From Weissella paramesenteroides ATCC 33313 (GTDB lineage: Bacteria; Bacillota; Bacilli; Lactobacillales; Lactobacillaceae), in the NCBI RefSeq assembly GCF_000160575.1, contig NZ_GG697130.1, positions 107,076 through 171,075 on the forward strand: a stretch of DNA of 64,000 nt, read 5' to 3'. Made by a program: the position numbers and the translations under genes. Of the stretch, positions 36,246 through 45,710 are shown in pieces. Position 1 is the first letter of the stretch. Each line of letters starts with the position of its first letter. Below the pieces are notes generated by a model, which was not told the origin of the DNA, searched no databases, and worked only from the letters and a program-made list of their open reading frames with translations.

Positions 36246-36866
36246 GAAATTTTCTGAATCTTCACTTGATTCTGGGAAAATAACAACTGTTTCAGCACTA
36301 TCCTCTGAAACAGCTGCCTCTGAAGCTGGTTCAGAACCAGCTGTTGCTGATGGTTCTTGATATGCAGCTGGTTGTTGGAAAGCTGCCCACTCATCAGTTT
36401 GTATCATGTCCAACTGTGCACGAAGCAATCCCTCAATCTTTGATTTGAAGGCGCCCATCTCTTTATCCAAACCTTCTTTTTCGGCAACAAGTGCTTCATT
36501 TTTAGTTTGTGAATCAGTTAGTAGTGCATTTGCTTTTGCATTTGCTTCCATCACAATTTTTTGAGCTTCTGTTTGTGCTTGTTGCAAAGTTGCTTCTGCC
36601 TCGGCTTCTGTCTGCTTCTTCAAGCGATCTGCAGCCTCTTGTGCAATTAGAATAGATGAATTAACAGATTGTTTCATCTCTTCAACTTGCTTAGCATTTG
36701 CATCAGCTTCTGCTAATTGTGTCTTCAATGTTTGATTTTCTTGCATCAAAGCATCATAGTCAGTCACAATTTGATCCAAAAAGTCAGAAACTTCCGACTT
36801 ATCATACCATTTGCTACGACTTGTTGTGAATTCTTTTGCATGAATTTCTTGTGGGGTCAATGCCAT
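36228..36866 (-). CDS. divIVA: Cell division protein DivIVA
   Basis: Coiled-coil protein that gathers at curved membrane of septa and poles. The N-terminal lipid-binding domain has TPQEIHAKEF and YDKSEVSDFLDQI, both characteristic. A long Ala/Gln/Glu-rich coiled coil covers about 60-165, with a disordered Ser/Glu tail. At 212 residues it is typical of lactic acid bacteria. It is the last gene of the division cluster, 14 bases after ylmH. Confidence 0.95.
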   Translation of the reverse strand: MALTPQEIHAKEFTTSRSKWYDKSEVSDFLDQIVTDYDALMQENQTLKTQLAEADANAKQVEEMKQSVNSSILIAQEAADRLKKQTEAEAEATLQQAQTEAQKIVMEANAKANALLTDSQTKNEALVAEKEGLDKEMGAFKSKIEGLLRAQLDMIQTDEWAAFQQPAAYQEPSATAGSEPASEAAVSEDSAETVVIFPESSEDSENFLNKDK

Positions 36867-36880
36867 GAGATTTCTCCAAT

Positions 36881-37666
36881 CTATTTTTTAATGACTGCCA
36901 TTGTTATTCGCCATTTATCTTTTTTAGTTAAGCCATTAAGCTCGTCAATTTTTAGACGACCATACTTTCGTACAGAGACTAAATCATTAACTGCTAGAAC
37001 ATAATCGGGCTTATTAATATCAGTCCAATTAACACGCACTAAGTCATGCTCAATCATCTGCTTCGCATGGTTCCTAGAAATATTATACCCATTTGCGACG
37101 ATACTATCTAGTCGTAAAGAACTAACTGTCGTATTAATAATTGTCCATTCATCATCAACTACAACGATTTGATTCGCCATCACTTCTTCAAAACGAACCT
37201 TTGCTTTACCAATATGATCTAGATGCCTTAAAATAAATGTCCCTATCGCCTTGGTAGCGACAAAATACCACGTTTCAGCCTCACCCTTAATAATATCACC
37301 AATACTTTGCCGTGCAATACCATTGTGCATGAAAGTACCCAAAATTGTACTATGATGTAACGTTGCAAATTTTTCAGGATACTTAATTTGAATAACCATT
37401 AAATCAAAATCATCTTGTATTGGCTCATAATAATTTGGTGCAATCAATAATCTTTGATTTTCCGCATTTTGATAGCCACCATATTGAAATACTTTTAAAT
37501 CATCTTGCTGATTAACCAAAGTTTTTAGAATATAAATCTCTCTTGGGTTTAAAAAATTCGTCAAGACTGGACGATATTCATCCAATACCTGACGAACCAA
37601 GCCTTCCGCTAAATTAAGAAACGTGGCTTCATTAGGGCGGAAATGTTGTGCTACATTATCAACCAT
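36881..37666 (-). CDS. ylmH: S4-domain RNA-binding protein YlmH
   Basis: RNA-binding protein of the YlmH family, implicated in rescue of stalled ribosomes in Firmicutes. The C-terminal S4 domain (about 180-245) contains LRLDSIVANGYNISRNHAKQMI, recognised by its SRNHAK core. At 261 residues it is the usual length. Part of the conserved sepF-ylmG-ylmH-divIVA string; its start is 8 bases from the ylmG stop. Confidence 0.93.
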   Translation of the reverse strand: MVDNVAQHFRPNEATFLNLAEGLVRQVLDEYRPVLTNFLNPREIYILKTLVNQQDDLKVFQYGGYQNAENQRLLIAPNYYEPIQDDFDLMVIQIKYPEKFATLHHSTILGTFMHNGIARQSIGDIIKGEAETWYFVATKAIGTFILRHLDHIGKAKVRFEEVMANQIVVVDDEWTIINTTVSSLRLDSIVANGYNISRNHAKQMIEHDLVRVNWTDINKPDYVLAVNDLVSVRKYGRLKIDELNGLTKKDKWRITMAVIKK

Positions 37667-37674
37667 AATCTTCT

Positions 37675-37938
37675 CTATATCATTGTTCGAGCAATTGCTT
37701 GCAATCCCATTTCAGCTGCTTGCAATAGAATCAATCCAACCAATGGTGTTAAATCAATTATGCCAATAACTGGTATAAATCGTCGTAATGGATTCAAAAT
37801 TAGCCCTGATATTCGACCTAGTAATTGACCCAATGATGATTGTTGTGCCCCAGGTAACCAAGACATCAAAACCCAAATAACGATTATAAATTCTAGTGCT
37901 CGAAGTAGCAAATTTAATAATCCAAGGATTGTTAACAT
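37675..37938 (-). CDS. ylmG: YggT family membrane protein (YlmG)
   Basis: Small 87-residue membrane protein with two hydrophobic helices (about 1-23 and 62-80). Between them is the family motif NPLRRFIPVIGIIDLTPLV, of which PLRRFIP and DLTPLV are the conserved core. The role is unclear; it is linked to division by its constant place next to sepF. Confidence 0.93.
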   Translation of the reverse strand: MLTILGLLNLLLRALEFIIVIWVLMSWLPGAQQSSLGQLLGRISGLILNPLRRFIPVIGIIDLTPLVGLILLQAAEMGLQAIARTMI

Positions 37939-37949
37939 ATTACCACCTA

Positions 37950-38402
37950 TTAATTAAATTGTTGTCCGAGATTTTGAGAAATTGTTCCCGAAATCTCGAA
38001 GTTATGCGGGGTTGCCAAAAAGATTCTTTCACCAACTCGCTCAATTGTACCATCAACTGCAAATGCTGTACCACCCAGGTAATCTAAAATACGCTTACCT
38101 GTATTTTCATCGATTGATCCCAAGTTGACAATAACGGCTTCACCACCAAGTAATTGCGTCGCAATTGTCTGGGCATCTGCATATGTACGTGGTTCATACA
38201 AGGCGATTTTAGCTGGATCATCTCTTGAACCATCCATTTTAATAACATTTGCACGTCGTTCATTGGTTGGTCGAGTCGCATTGTTATTTGACTCCGCAAA
38301 ATTAGCTGCCTTTTGGTCTTCTTGACTACTTTCGGAATCTTCATCTTCATAATAATAATTATCATCGACGCCAAAAATATAATCTTTAAACTTAAATGCC
38401 AT
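37950..38402 (-). CDS. sepF: Cell division protein SepF
   Basis: Ring-forming FtsZ membrane anchor. The N-terminus MAFKFKDYIFG is an amphipathic membrane-binding helix, followed by an acidic linker rich in Asp, Glu and Ser. The SepF fold starts near residue 70 with EPRTYADAQTIA and includes NLGSIDENTGKRILDYLGG (partial: KRILDYLGG). At 150 residues it is normal. Starts 11 bases after ftsZ with GGAG upstream. Confidence 0.95.
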   Translation of the reverse strand: MAFKFKDYIFGVDDNYYYEDEDSESSQEDQKAANFAESNNNATRPTNERRANVIKMDGSRDDPAKIALYEPRTYADAQTIATQLLGGEAVIVNLGSIDENTGKRILDYLGGTAFAVDGTIERVGERIFLATPHNFEISGTISQNLGQQFN

Positions 38403-38413
38403 GACCAGTCTCC

Positions 38414-39667
38414 TTACTTGTCACCACGCTTCATCCAATTGAAGTAAGCTGGGCGCTCAATTTCTTCATCAGATGAGCTTGGTTGTGACGGTGCTGATTG
38501 TTGAGCTGGTGCAGCTGACTGTACAGGTGCACTTTGTTGTTGTGGTGCTTGAGATTGTTCAGAAGGTGTTCCCCAATCAGCAAACGGATCATTGTTGACC
38601 ACTGGCTGTTGTGCTTGTGGTTGTGCTTGTTGCATTGGTTGTTCTGAAACAGCTTGGAATGGACTAGCTTGTTGGTTAGATCCTAAGTTTATTTCTGGTC
38701 GCGGTGTCTGTGGACGATCAATACCAGTTGCGATAACTGTGACAACCAAATCACCTTCCATTTCCATATCAATGGTTGTACCAAAGATAATATCAACGTC
38801 TGTTCCTGATGCTTGTGCAATTGTTTCAGAAGCTTCTTGAGCCTCGAACAATGACATATCAGCACCACCCTTAACGGAAAGCAACACATTTGTTGCCCCT
38901 TCAATTTTTGCTTCTAGCAAAGGTGAAGCAATTGCTTTACGAGTTGCCTCGGCAGCACGATTCTCCCCTGATGCAGAACCAATTCCCATCAAAGCAGTCC
39001 CTTGACCGGCCATTGCAGTCTTAACATCCGCAAAGTCAAGATTAATAATACCCGGCTTGGTAATCAAATCTGAAATTCCTGACACACCCTGTAGTAGGAC
39101 GTCATCGACCATCTTGAAGGCTTCCATGATAGGTGCCTTTTTATCAACAATTTGTAACAAATTATTGTTGGCAATAACAATCAACGTATCGACGTTATCT
39201 TTTAGTTTAGCTAATCCCTCGGCTGCAGACTTTCCACGTCTTGGTCCTTCAAAAGAGAATGGACGTGTCACAACACCAATCGTTAGCGCGCCAGAATCCT
39301 TAGCAATCTTGGCAATGACAGGAGCAGCACCAGTTCCAGTACCACCACCCATTCCAGCGGTAACAAAGACCATGTCAGCACCTTGTAGTGCTTCAGTTAG
39401 TTCTTGTTCGCTTTCCTTAGCTGCTGCTTCACCAACTTCAGGACGTGCACCCGCACCTAATCCACGAGTGGCTTTTGATCCAATTTGGATCTTATTTTCT
39501 GCTGAAGAACGATCAAGAGCTTGTGCATCAGTGTTAGCAACGATAAACTCCACACCTTCTACACCATCAGTTACCATTTGGTTTACGGCATTTCCACCAC
39601 CGCCACCAACTCCGATGACCTTAATCGTTGCACCGTATTCTTGGTTCATGTCCATTTGCAAATCCAT
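38414..39667 (-). CDS. ftsZ: Cell division GTPase FtsZ
   Basis: Tubulin homologue that forms the Z-ring. The N-terminal [13 protein letters not shown] and the tubulin signature [10 protein letters not shown] near residue 108 bind GTP. The T7 loop [11 protein letters not shown] carries the catalytic Asp. After residue 320 comes a Gln/Ala/Pro/Ser-rich linker of about 85 residues. The C-terminal peptide is [14 protein letters not shown], where SepF and FtsA dock; it differs from the more usual DIPxFLR form. Length 417. The first ATG (39667) has AAAGGAG 7 bases upstream. Confidence 0.97.
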   Translation of the reverse strand: MDLQMDMNQEYGATIKVIGVGGGGGNAVNQMVTDGVEGVEFIVANTDAQALDRSSAENKIQIGSKATRGLGAGARPEVGEAAAKESEQELTEALQGADMVFVTAGMGGGTGTGAAPVIAKIAKDSGALTIGVVTRPFSFEGPRRGKSAAEGLAKLKDNVDTLIVIANNNLLQIVDKKAPIMEAFKMVDDVLLQGVSGISDLITKPGIINLDFADVKTAMAGQGTALMGIGSASGENRAAEATRKAIASPLLEAKIEGATNVLLSVKGGADMSLFEAQEASETIAQASGTDVDIIFGTTIDMEMEGDLVVTVIATGIDRPQTPRPEINLGSNQQASPFQAVSEQPMQQAQPQAQQPVVNNDPFADWGTPSEQSQAPQQQSAPVQSAAPAQQSAPSQPSSSDEEIERPAYFNWMKRGDK

Positions 39668-39696
39668 ATTGAGCTCCTTTTTAGTTAATTTATGAA

Positions 39697-41058
39697 TTAG
39701 TCAAAGAACTCCGCAAAGAAATTCTTAATCCTATTTTTCTTCTTAGGTTGTTCTTCATCAGTTACTTCAGTCGACTCGGCCTTTTCAGGTTCATTTTGAG
39801 GGGCACGTTGTTGTTCGACCTTTTGCTTTTTCTTTTCATTGCGTCTATCACGAGGCAACTGTGCTCCCATACTAGGCTGTCCGAGAACAATAAGTGGTAG
39901 CCCATATAAAGCTTGTTTTACAATTAATTGAATTGGTGTTTGCTGTGCAGCATAGTGTACTAACGCCCATGCGCCAGCATAACCAGGATGGCGTAGTCCA
40001 ATATCATCAGGTGTAAATAATTTTGTCTGAACGTTATAAGTTTCATGAATGGCTTGTGTCATGCCACGTAGAGCAGCACCACCACCCGTTACGATAACGC
40101 CACCTGGCATTTGAAATGCACCAACCAAGTCTAGCTTTTCACCAAGCTTTCCTAAGATTTGCATAACTCTTGCTTCAATAATTTGTGCTAATAACGTTTC
40201 TGAAATTTGTTCAGGTTCTTCAGCACTGACCTTCTTGATAACCAGCTGATTTTCCTCTTGAGCTAACTTTGACAAAGCAAATCCCGAATCAAGCTTTAAC
40301 ATATCTGCATCATGTAGTCCCAATTCAAGGACTGCACTAATATCTCGAGAAATGTTGTCGCTTCCTGCAGGGAATGATGACAAAAACTTTAATTGATGCT
40401 CATGAACAACAGTTGCTGAAGTTTGTCCAGCACCCATATCTAACAAAATTGTGCCAAATTCTTGTTGGCCATCATCCAGCAATGTCTTACTATATGCCAA
40501 TGGTGCCAAAACAAAATCACGAAGCTGTAGTCCAGCCTTATTAATGGCAAGGCGCAAGTTCCCCATGACATTTCTTGGCGCCGTGTAGGCAATACCATGC
40601 ATTGCCAAACGCATGCCCACCATATCATTTGGATCTTGGATGCCATCAAAATCATCGACTACAAACTCAGTCGGAATTAACTCAACTACTTCACGGTCTG
40701 AAGGCAATTGTATCTTAATTGCTTCCTGTACAGTATTAGCAACATCTTCATACGAAATATGTTGACTATCTTGTACTGTAACAGTACCTTTTACGTGTTG
40801 AATTTGAATGTTGCTTGCAGGTAAACTCGCAACAACTTCAGTTATCGGTTGCTCAGTCTGCTCGTTTATTTGTGCTACTGCTTGACGAATATCGGTCGCT
40901 GTTGCATCAATATCAACAACAACGCCCTTCTTTACACCGTGTGCAACAGATCGACCAACCGCTACAATATTAGCCTGTTGATCTCTAACATCTGCTGCTA
41001 GCACTTTAATGGTGTTAGTCCCAACATCAAGACCAACAATTAATCCATGGTTGGCCAT
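39697..41058 (-). CDS. ftsA: Cell division protein FtsA
   Basis: Actin-like protein that tethers FtsZ to the membrane. Features: [13 protein letters not shown] (phosphate 1), [13 protein letters not shown] (phosphate 2) and [13 protein letters not shown] (adenosine motif), plus the SHS2 1C subdomain at about 85-165. The C-terminus has an amphipathic helix, [13 protein letters not shown], for membrane binding after a charged linker. I start at 41058 (MANHG), with AAAGGAGG 7 bases upstream, giving 453 residues. Confidence 0.96.
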   Translation of the reverse strand: MANHGLIVGLDVGTNTIKVLAADVRDQQANIVAVGRSVAHGVKKGVVVDIDATATDIRQAVAQINEQTEQPITEVVASLPASNIQIQHVKGTVTVQDSQHISYEDVANTVQEAIKIQLPSDREVVELIPTEFVVDDFDGIQDPNDMVGMRLAMHGIAYTAPRNVMGNLRLAINKAGLQLRDFVLAPLAYSKTLLDDGQQEFGTILLDMGAGQTSATVVHEHQLKFLSSFPAGSDNISRDISAVLELGLHDADMLKLDSGFALSKLAQEENQLVIKKVSAEEPEQISETLLAQIIEARVMQILGKLGEKLDLVGAFQMPGGVIVTGGGAALRGMTQAIHETYNVQTKLFTPDDIGLRHPGYAGAWALVHYAAQQTPIQLIVKQALYGLPLIVLGQPSMGAQLPRDRRNEKKKQKVEQQRAPQNEPEKAESTEVTDEEQPKKKNRIKNFFAEFFD

Positions 41059-41117
41059 CTTAATTCCTCCTTTGACTACCATACAAAATGTTTAAATAAA
41101 TAAACAATTCTTTAAGA

Positions 41118-41123
41118 ATAATA
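41118..41123 (-). promoter_or_regulatory. Candidate internal promoter of ftsA-ftsZ
   Basis: The minus strand has TATGGTATTAT, an extended -10 element, in the 107-bp gap between ftsQ and ftsA. No clear -35. Extra promoters before ftsA-ftsZ are common in division clusters. Confidence 0.4.
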
Positions 41124-41165
41124 CCATACTTTGGGGGCATTCTTCCAGACCTGCACCCAGTTTTA

Positions 41166-42131
41166 TTAATCATATGGTTTAAAATATGCACCAACTTGTA
41201 AATCTGCTACCCCGGTTTGTTTTAATTGTGCCACCATACCTGGATAGTACTTCATCTTCTTTGATAATTCATCTGCGCTAATTAGCACTTCATTACCATC
41301 ATTCATATAAATCAATAAACGTTGATTGTTTTGACTATTTGGTGACCAAACTATTTCCGATACTGCATGTCTTAATGGATCGGAAAGTTTACCAAATTCC
41401 GCTAACGTTTTGCGTAACTGTTTATCAGACGTGAAACCATCGTATAATGGCAACCCACCTACCTGTTGGTTACTTAGCCCTTGATTCAACATACTGCCAT
41501 TCTCTAATATTGGATAATATTTATTACCAGCCTTAACATAGCCGACTTTTACAATTTCGTCGACCTTGACCTGTAAAGTATTATCTGATTTTATTGATAA
41601 TTTCAGATGATTGATTTGTGGATTTTTACGTTTAGCCTCTTGACTAAAATAATCACTCTGATTTACTGTCGCTAGCAATGATTGGCCTGTTCTCAATCCT
41701 GCTGCGTTCAATACCGTTTTATCAGAAAGTTCATGAGTACCGACAACTTCATAACGTTGGACCTGTCCATTTGGTGAAATGAGGTAAATCAAACCTGCAG
41801 CCATAATCACTAAAATAACAATGGTTTTAATCGCTGCCCATTCATGAGCAAATAACAATGGTGTTCTTTTCAAGTGTGGGCGCTTTGAAGATTTAATCTT
41901 TTCTTCATCAACCGTTGTAATAGCACTTGGTTTATCTTGTTTTTCTTCAGATCTCTTAACGTTATTTACTTGCGTTGGTTCGGATTGAGAATGTGTTTCA
42001 TCTGTTTTTTTTGACCGCTTTGGCTTTGATGACTCAACCTTCCCTGATAATAAAGCATCTAAATGTGCCTGAATATCAGAGGAATTCGCATTGTCGCTGT
42101 CGTTATGCGGATTTTCTTTTTTATCAGTCAT
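41166..42131 (-). CDS. ftsQ: Division protein DivIB/FtsQ
   Basis: Bitopic division protein that forms a complex with FtsL and DivIC. A polar, Lys/Ser/Glu-rich cytoplasmic domain (about 1-98) precedes one membrane helix (about 101-120, TIVILVIMAAGLIYLI). A POTRA domain starts near 126 (VQRYEVVGTHELSDKTVL), followed by the beta domain. At 321 residues it fits lactic acid bacterial DivIB. Confidence 0.92.
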   Translation of the reverse strand: MTDKKENPHNDSDNANSSDIQAHLDALLSGKVESSKPKRSKKTDETHSQSEPTQVNNVKRSEEKQDKPSAITTVDEEKIKSSKRPHLKRTPLLFAHEWAAIKTIVILVIMAAGLIYLISPNGQVQRYEVVGTHELSDKTVLNAAGLRTGQSLLATVNQSDYFSQEAKRKNPQINHLKLSIKSDNTLQVKVDEIVKVGYVKAGNKYYPILENGSMLNQGLSNQQVGGLPLYDGFTSDKQLRKTLAEFGKLSDPLRHAVSEIVWSPNSQNNQRLLIYMNDGNEVLISADELSKKMKYYPGMVAQLKQTGVADLQVGAYFKPYD

Positions 42132-42169
42132 CGTAACCTCCTACAATCTCCTCACAGAAATACTTTATT

Positions 42170-43267
42170 TTACTTAATAACGCTCTTAATTAGTGCGATA
42201 AATTGGTCCGCCGCATCAGGAACACCCATTTTCATGGCTGCTTCTGCCATTAATTGCCGCTGTTTTTCATCTGTCATTAGTTGATCAATTGTTCCAAACA
42301 ATGTTGTACCAGATAACGATTCTTCTGTAATCATTTCTGCTGCACCAGCATTTGCCAAACTACGTGCATTTTTTGTTTGGTGATCATTTGTTACATATGG
42401 ACTTGGAATAAGAATCATTGGTTTTCCTAAAGCTGTTTGTTCAGCCAAACTTGTGGCACCCGCTCTTCCAACCACTAGAGACACTCTTGGCATTAATTGT
42501 GGCATGTTACTAATGTATGGTACAACAGCCACGTTATCCGCTGGCACGATATTTTTAGTTCGCATTTCTTGTTGCACATCATCAAATCTTTTAGATCCAG
42601 TTACAAAGATAACTTGATATGGCTTATCAGCAAAGTTTGGCAATGCTTCAACCATTGAAGCATTGATTTTAATTGCTCCTTGTGAGCCACCAAAAACAAG
42701 TACTGATGGCTTATCAGGCACTAATCCTAGTTTTTCCCAATCAAAGCTACCCTGCCCATCAACGACTTCTTGTGCTCTTGGATTTCCTACAATTGTTGCC
42801 AAGTTGGCTTTAAAAGCTGGTAAAGCTGCCGGAAAGGCAACCCCAACTTTGGTCACCTTTCGTGCCAAAAACTTATTTGTTACACCAACCACAGAATTTT
42901 GTTCGTGAATAACAGTAGGGATACCCATTTGTTGGGCCGCATATAATACCGGACCTGAAACATAGCCCCCTGTACCAACAACAACATCTGGTTTAAAAGC
43001 GACTAGATATTTTTTGGCTTCACGTGTTGCCTTTAAAAATAGGTAGATCGTTTTAAAATTATCAAGCGAGAGTGATCGATGGAACCCTTGAACCTTCAAT
43101 GATTTGAACTTGAAACCTGCTTTGGGTACAATGCTACCTTCTAACCCGCGTTCGCTACCAATATACAAAACCTCAGTATCAGGTTCTAATGCTTTTAAGC
43201 GCTGAACAGTGGCTAAAGCTGGATAAATGTGACCACCTGTGCCACCACCAGATACAATAATACGCAT
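42170..43267 (-). CDS. murG: UDP-GlcNAc:lipid I GlcNAc transferase MurG
   Basis: Makes lipid II at the inner face of the membrane. The N-terminal SGGGTGGHIYPALA is the diagnostic glycine loop. VVGTGGYVSGP, VIHEQNS, FGGSQGAIKIN and the nucleotide-binding GRAGATSLAEQ follow in order. The 365-residue length is normal. Lies between murD and ftsQ. Confidence 0.97.
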   Translation of the reverse strand: MRIIVSGGGTGGHIYPALATVQRLKALEPDTEVLYIGSERGLEGSIVPKAGFKFKSLKVQGFHRSLSLDNFKTIYLFLKATREAKKYLVAFKPDVVVGTGGYVSGPVLYAAQQMGIPTVIHEQNSVVGVTNKFLARKVTKVGVAFPAALPAFKANLATIVGNPRAQEVVDGQGSFDWEKLGLVPDKPSVLVFGGSQGAIKINASMVEALPNFADKPYQVIFVTGSKRFDDVQQEMRTKNIVPADNVAVVPYISNMPQLMPRVSLVVGRAGATSLAEQTALGKPMILIPSPYVTNDHQTKNARSLANAGAAEMITEESLSGTTLFGTIDQLMTDEKQRQLMAEAAMKMGVPDAADQFIALIKSVIK

Positions 43268-43292
43268 AGCTAATCCTCCCTAATTCTTATGT

Positions 43293-44627
43293 TTAAAACT
43301 TAAACTTTTTCACGGCGTCGACAAATAAATTCCCTCTGGTTTCAAAATTAGGAAATTGATCCCATGATGCAGCAGCAGGAGACAATAGAATAACTTCACC
43401 AGCTTCACTTAACTCAAAAGCTGGTTTTACGGCGCTAGGCGCATCTTTGGCATAAAGCACCGGAATACCTATTTTCTTACCAACCGCTGCCAACTTCTCA
43501 GCTGTTTCACCAAAAACAATCAAACCTTTAACATGTTGTTTCATTGCCGATAACAGTCTCATCTGATCATCCCCTCGATCCAATCCACCAGCCAATAATA
43601 TTACTGGCACATTAAATCCAGATAAAGCCATCTCTGTCGCTTCAATATCAGTTGCTTTGGAATCATTATACACTGGCCGATCGTAGAAGTTGCCGATAAA
43701 TTGTAGCCGATGTTCAACACCAGAAAAGCTCCTTAATGCACCAGCAATATTGGTAGTCTCAACCCTCATTAATTTACCGACTGCAATTGCAGCAAGTGCG
43801 TTTTCAATATTATGTGTACCAGGAACGCCTAATTCATCAGCCGCAATGATAAATTCTTCTTTATAGTACAAACTACCATTTTTCAAATAAGCACCAGCTT
43901 CACTGACACCTTTTCTTGAAAACGGAACAATCGTTGCGTTTGTCTGTTCAGCTAAATGACGCCATTCTTCATTATCATAGTTAACAACAAAAAAATCAGC
44001 TGCTGTTTGGTGCTTTGTAATATTCATTTTAGCAGCAACGTAATTTTCCCGTGTCCCATGAAAATTCAAATGTGAAGCAAAAATATTTGTCAACACAGCG
44101 ATATGTGGTTTTGGTGCTGGCATACCTGTTAGTTGGAAAGAAGATAATTCCGTCACTAATACATCATCCTTTAGCATTTTAGGAGCTACTTCACTAACAG
44201 GAGTGCCAATATTTCCGGCAACCAATACATGGCCATCGCCTGTTTGCGTTCTTAGAACTGATGCAATCATTTCCGTCGTCGTTGTCTTACCATTTGAACC
44301 AGTGACCGCAATCCAATTTTCTTGAATATATTTTTGAGCAAGGGCTACTTCAACCACAATTGGAATATGTCGTTCTTCTGCAGCAGTTAGTATAGGAATT
44401 GTGTATGGAATTCCCGGATTTTTTACAATTAAGTCTATATCATTAAGTAATGCCACTGACTGATCAGTCGTAAATTGCACGCCCTTTTCCTTTAATGTCA
44501 TTACTTTTTTATCCGTGCTATCCAGCTTAGGATCCGAAACAATCACTTGAGCGCCTTCATTTTGTAATAGATTGGCTGCAGCTGCTCCAGAACGAGCAAA
44601 TCCAATTATTAATACATGTTTATCCAT
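43293..44627 (-). CDS. murD: UDP-N-acetylmuramoylalanine-D-glutamate ligase MurD
   Basis: Adds D-Glu to UDP-MurNAc-L-Ala. The Rossmann-like N-terminal domain begins VLIIGFARSGAAAA. The ATP site is AVTGSNGKTTTTEM near residue 110. VEHRLQFIG and NDSKATDIEATEMAL are conserved Mur ligase motifs. At 444 residues it is full length. Confidence 0.97.
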   Translation of the reverse strand: MDKHVLIIGFARSGAAAANLLQNEGAQVIVSDPKLDSTDKKVMTLKEKGVQFTTDQSVALLNDIDLIVKNPGIPYTIPILTAAEERHIPIVVEVALAQKYIQENWIAVTGSNGKTTTTEMIASVLRTQTGDGHVLVAGNIGTPVSEVAPKMLKDDVLVTELSSFQLTGMPAPKPHIAVLTNIFASHLNFHGTRENYVAAKMNITKHQTAADFFVVNYDNEEWRHLAEQTNATIVPFSRKGVSEAGAYLKNGSLYYKEEFIIAADELGVPGTHNIENALAAIAVGKLMRVETTNIAGALRSFSGVEHRLQFIGNFYDRPVYNDSKATDIEATEMALSGFNVPVILLAGGLDRGDDQMRLLSAMKQHVKGLIVFGETAEKLAAVGKKIGIPVLYAKDAPSAVKPAFELSEAGEVILLSPAAASWDQFPNFETRGNLFVDAVKKFKF

Positions 44628-44685
44628 TATTAAGAGCCCCTTTTTTTCTTAAGATATGTATATGGGGAATCACACCCCATTATTT

Positions 44686-45681
44686 TTATAAGAACCAGAT
44701 AAGCAGATAAATAACTGCCATAATTAGGCCAATTCCCCAAAAGAAGAAATTAACTTGCCATTCATTCCATGGTTTCTCTGTGTTACCCGTTAAACCACCT
44801 TTTTCAAAACTATGATGAATAGGTGTCATCAAAAAAATTCGTTTCTTAAAGAAATGAAAACTTGTTACTTGAATAATGACACTTAGGGTCTCAACCATAA
44901 ATACAAACCCAATGATTAGTATCGACCATTCGTGATGAAGTACCAGTGAGTTCATTGCTAAACCGGCTCCTAATGCCAATGATCCTGTATCACCCATAAA
45001 AATCGTTGCTGGATAATGGTTAAAGAACATGAAGCCAAGCAAGGCACCAATCATTAATCCATCCAATAAGACCATTGTCATATCGCCTTGCACGATAGCA
45101 ATCACTAAATAGGCGACATAAGCGATAATCGCTGTTCCTGATGCTAAGCCATCTAACCCGTCCGTTAAATTAGTTGCATTAGACCAACCGACAAGCCAGA
45201 AAATAGTAAATAATGTGTAAACAATCACACTATGCCATTCTCCTAAACCAAATGGTAGGCTGAGGAAAAAATCAAATTTACCTAAAGCCAACACAACAAC
45301 CCCTAGAATTGCTGCAGCAATTTCTGCAAAAAGCTTAGGCAAAAAGCGTAATCCTTCATCACGATGATTGAAAACTTTGATGCTATCATCAAAAGCACCC
45401 ACAATTGCAAAGACCACAATCGCAATCAAAGTTGCCCAGCCTGTTGAAGAAGTATTTTTAGTGATTAACGCTAAAATAATAAAACCAATCACAACAACTG
45501 GAATAAATCCCGCACCACCCATTGTTGGTGTCCCAGCCTTCGCAGCATGATCAGGTTCATGTTCACCAGTACGCATAACCATCTGGGCTACTTTAATTTT
45601 TTTAAACCAATCTCGTAGACGAGGTACCACAAGTACCGTAACAATTAGACTAAATAAAAGTCCTACTAAAAAAGTCGACAT
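44686..45681 (-). CDS. mraY: Phospho-MurNAc-pentapeptide transferase MraY
   Basis: Polytopic enzyme that forms lipid I. About ten membrane helices. Signatures: AGTPTMGGAGF near residue 50, NATNLTDGLDGLASG near 170 with the catalytic aspartates, FMGDTGSLALG and PIHHSFEKGG. I start at 45681, with AGGAG 7 bases upstream, giving 331 residues; a further upstream in-frame start has no good ribosome site. Confidence 0.96.
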   Translation of the reverse strand: MSTFLVGLLFSLIVTVLVVPRLRDWFKKIKVAQMVMRTGEHEPDHAAKAGTPTMGGAGFIPVVVIGFIILALITKNTSSTGWATLIAIVVFAIVGAFDDSIKVFNHRDEGLRFLPKLFAEIAAAILGVVVLALGKFDFFLSLPFGLGEWHSVIVYTLFTIFWLVGWSNATNLTDGLDGLASGTAIIAYVAYLVIAIVQGDMTMVLLDGLMIGALLGFMFFNHYPATIFMGDTGSLALGAGLAMNSLVLHHEWSILIIGFVFMVETLSVIIQVTSFHFFKKRIFLMTPIHHSFEKGGLTGNTEKPWNEWQVNFFFWGIGLIMAVIYLLIWFL

Positions 45682-45710
45682 TCGACTACTCCTCTCACTC
45701 ACCTATATGC

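Noticed and set aside
39057-39695. 212-codon plus-strand open frame opposite ftsZ and the end of ftsA
   Set aside because: It mirrors the highly conserved ftsZ gene, has Ser/Pro/Ala-rich composition typical of an antisense reading of codon-biased DNA, and lacks any known motif or ribosome site.
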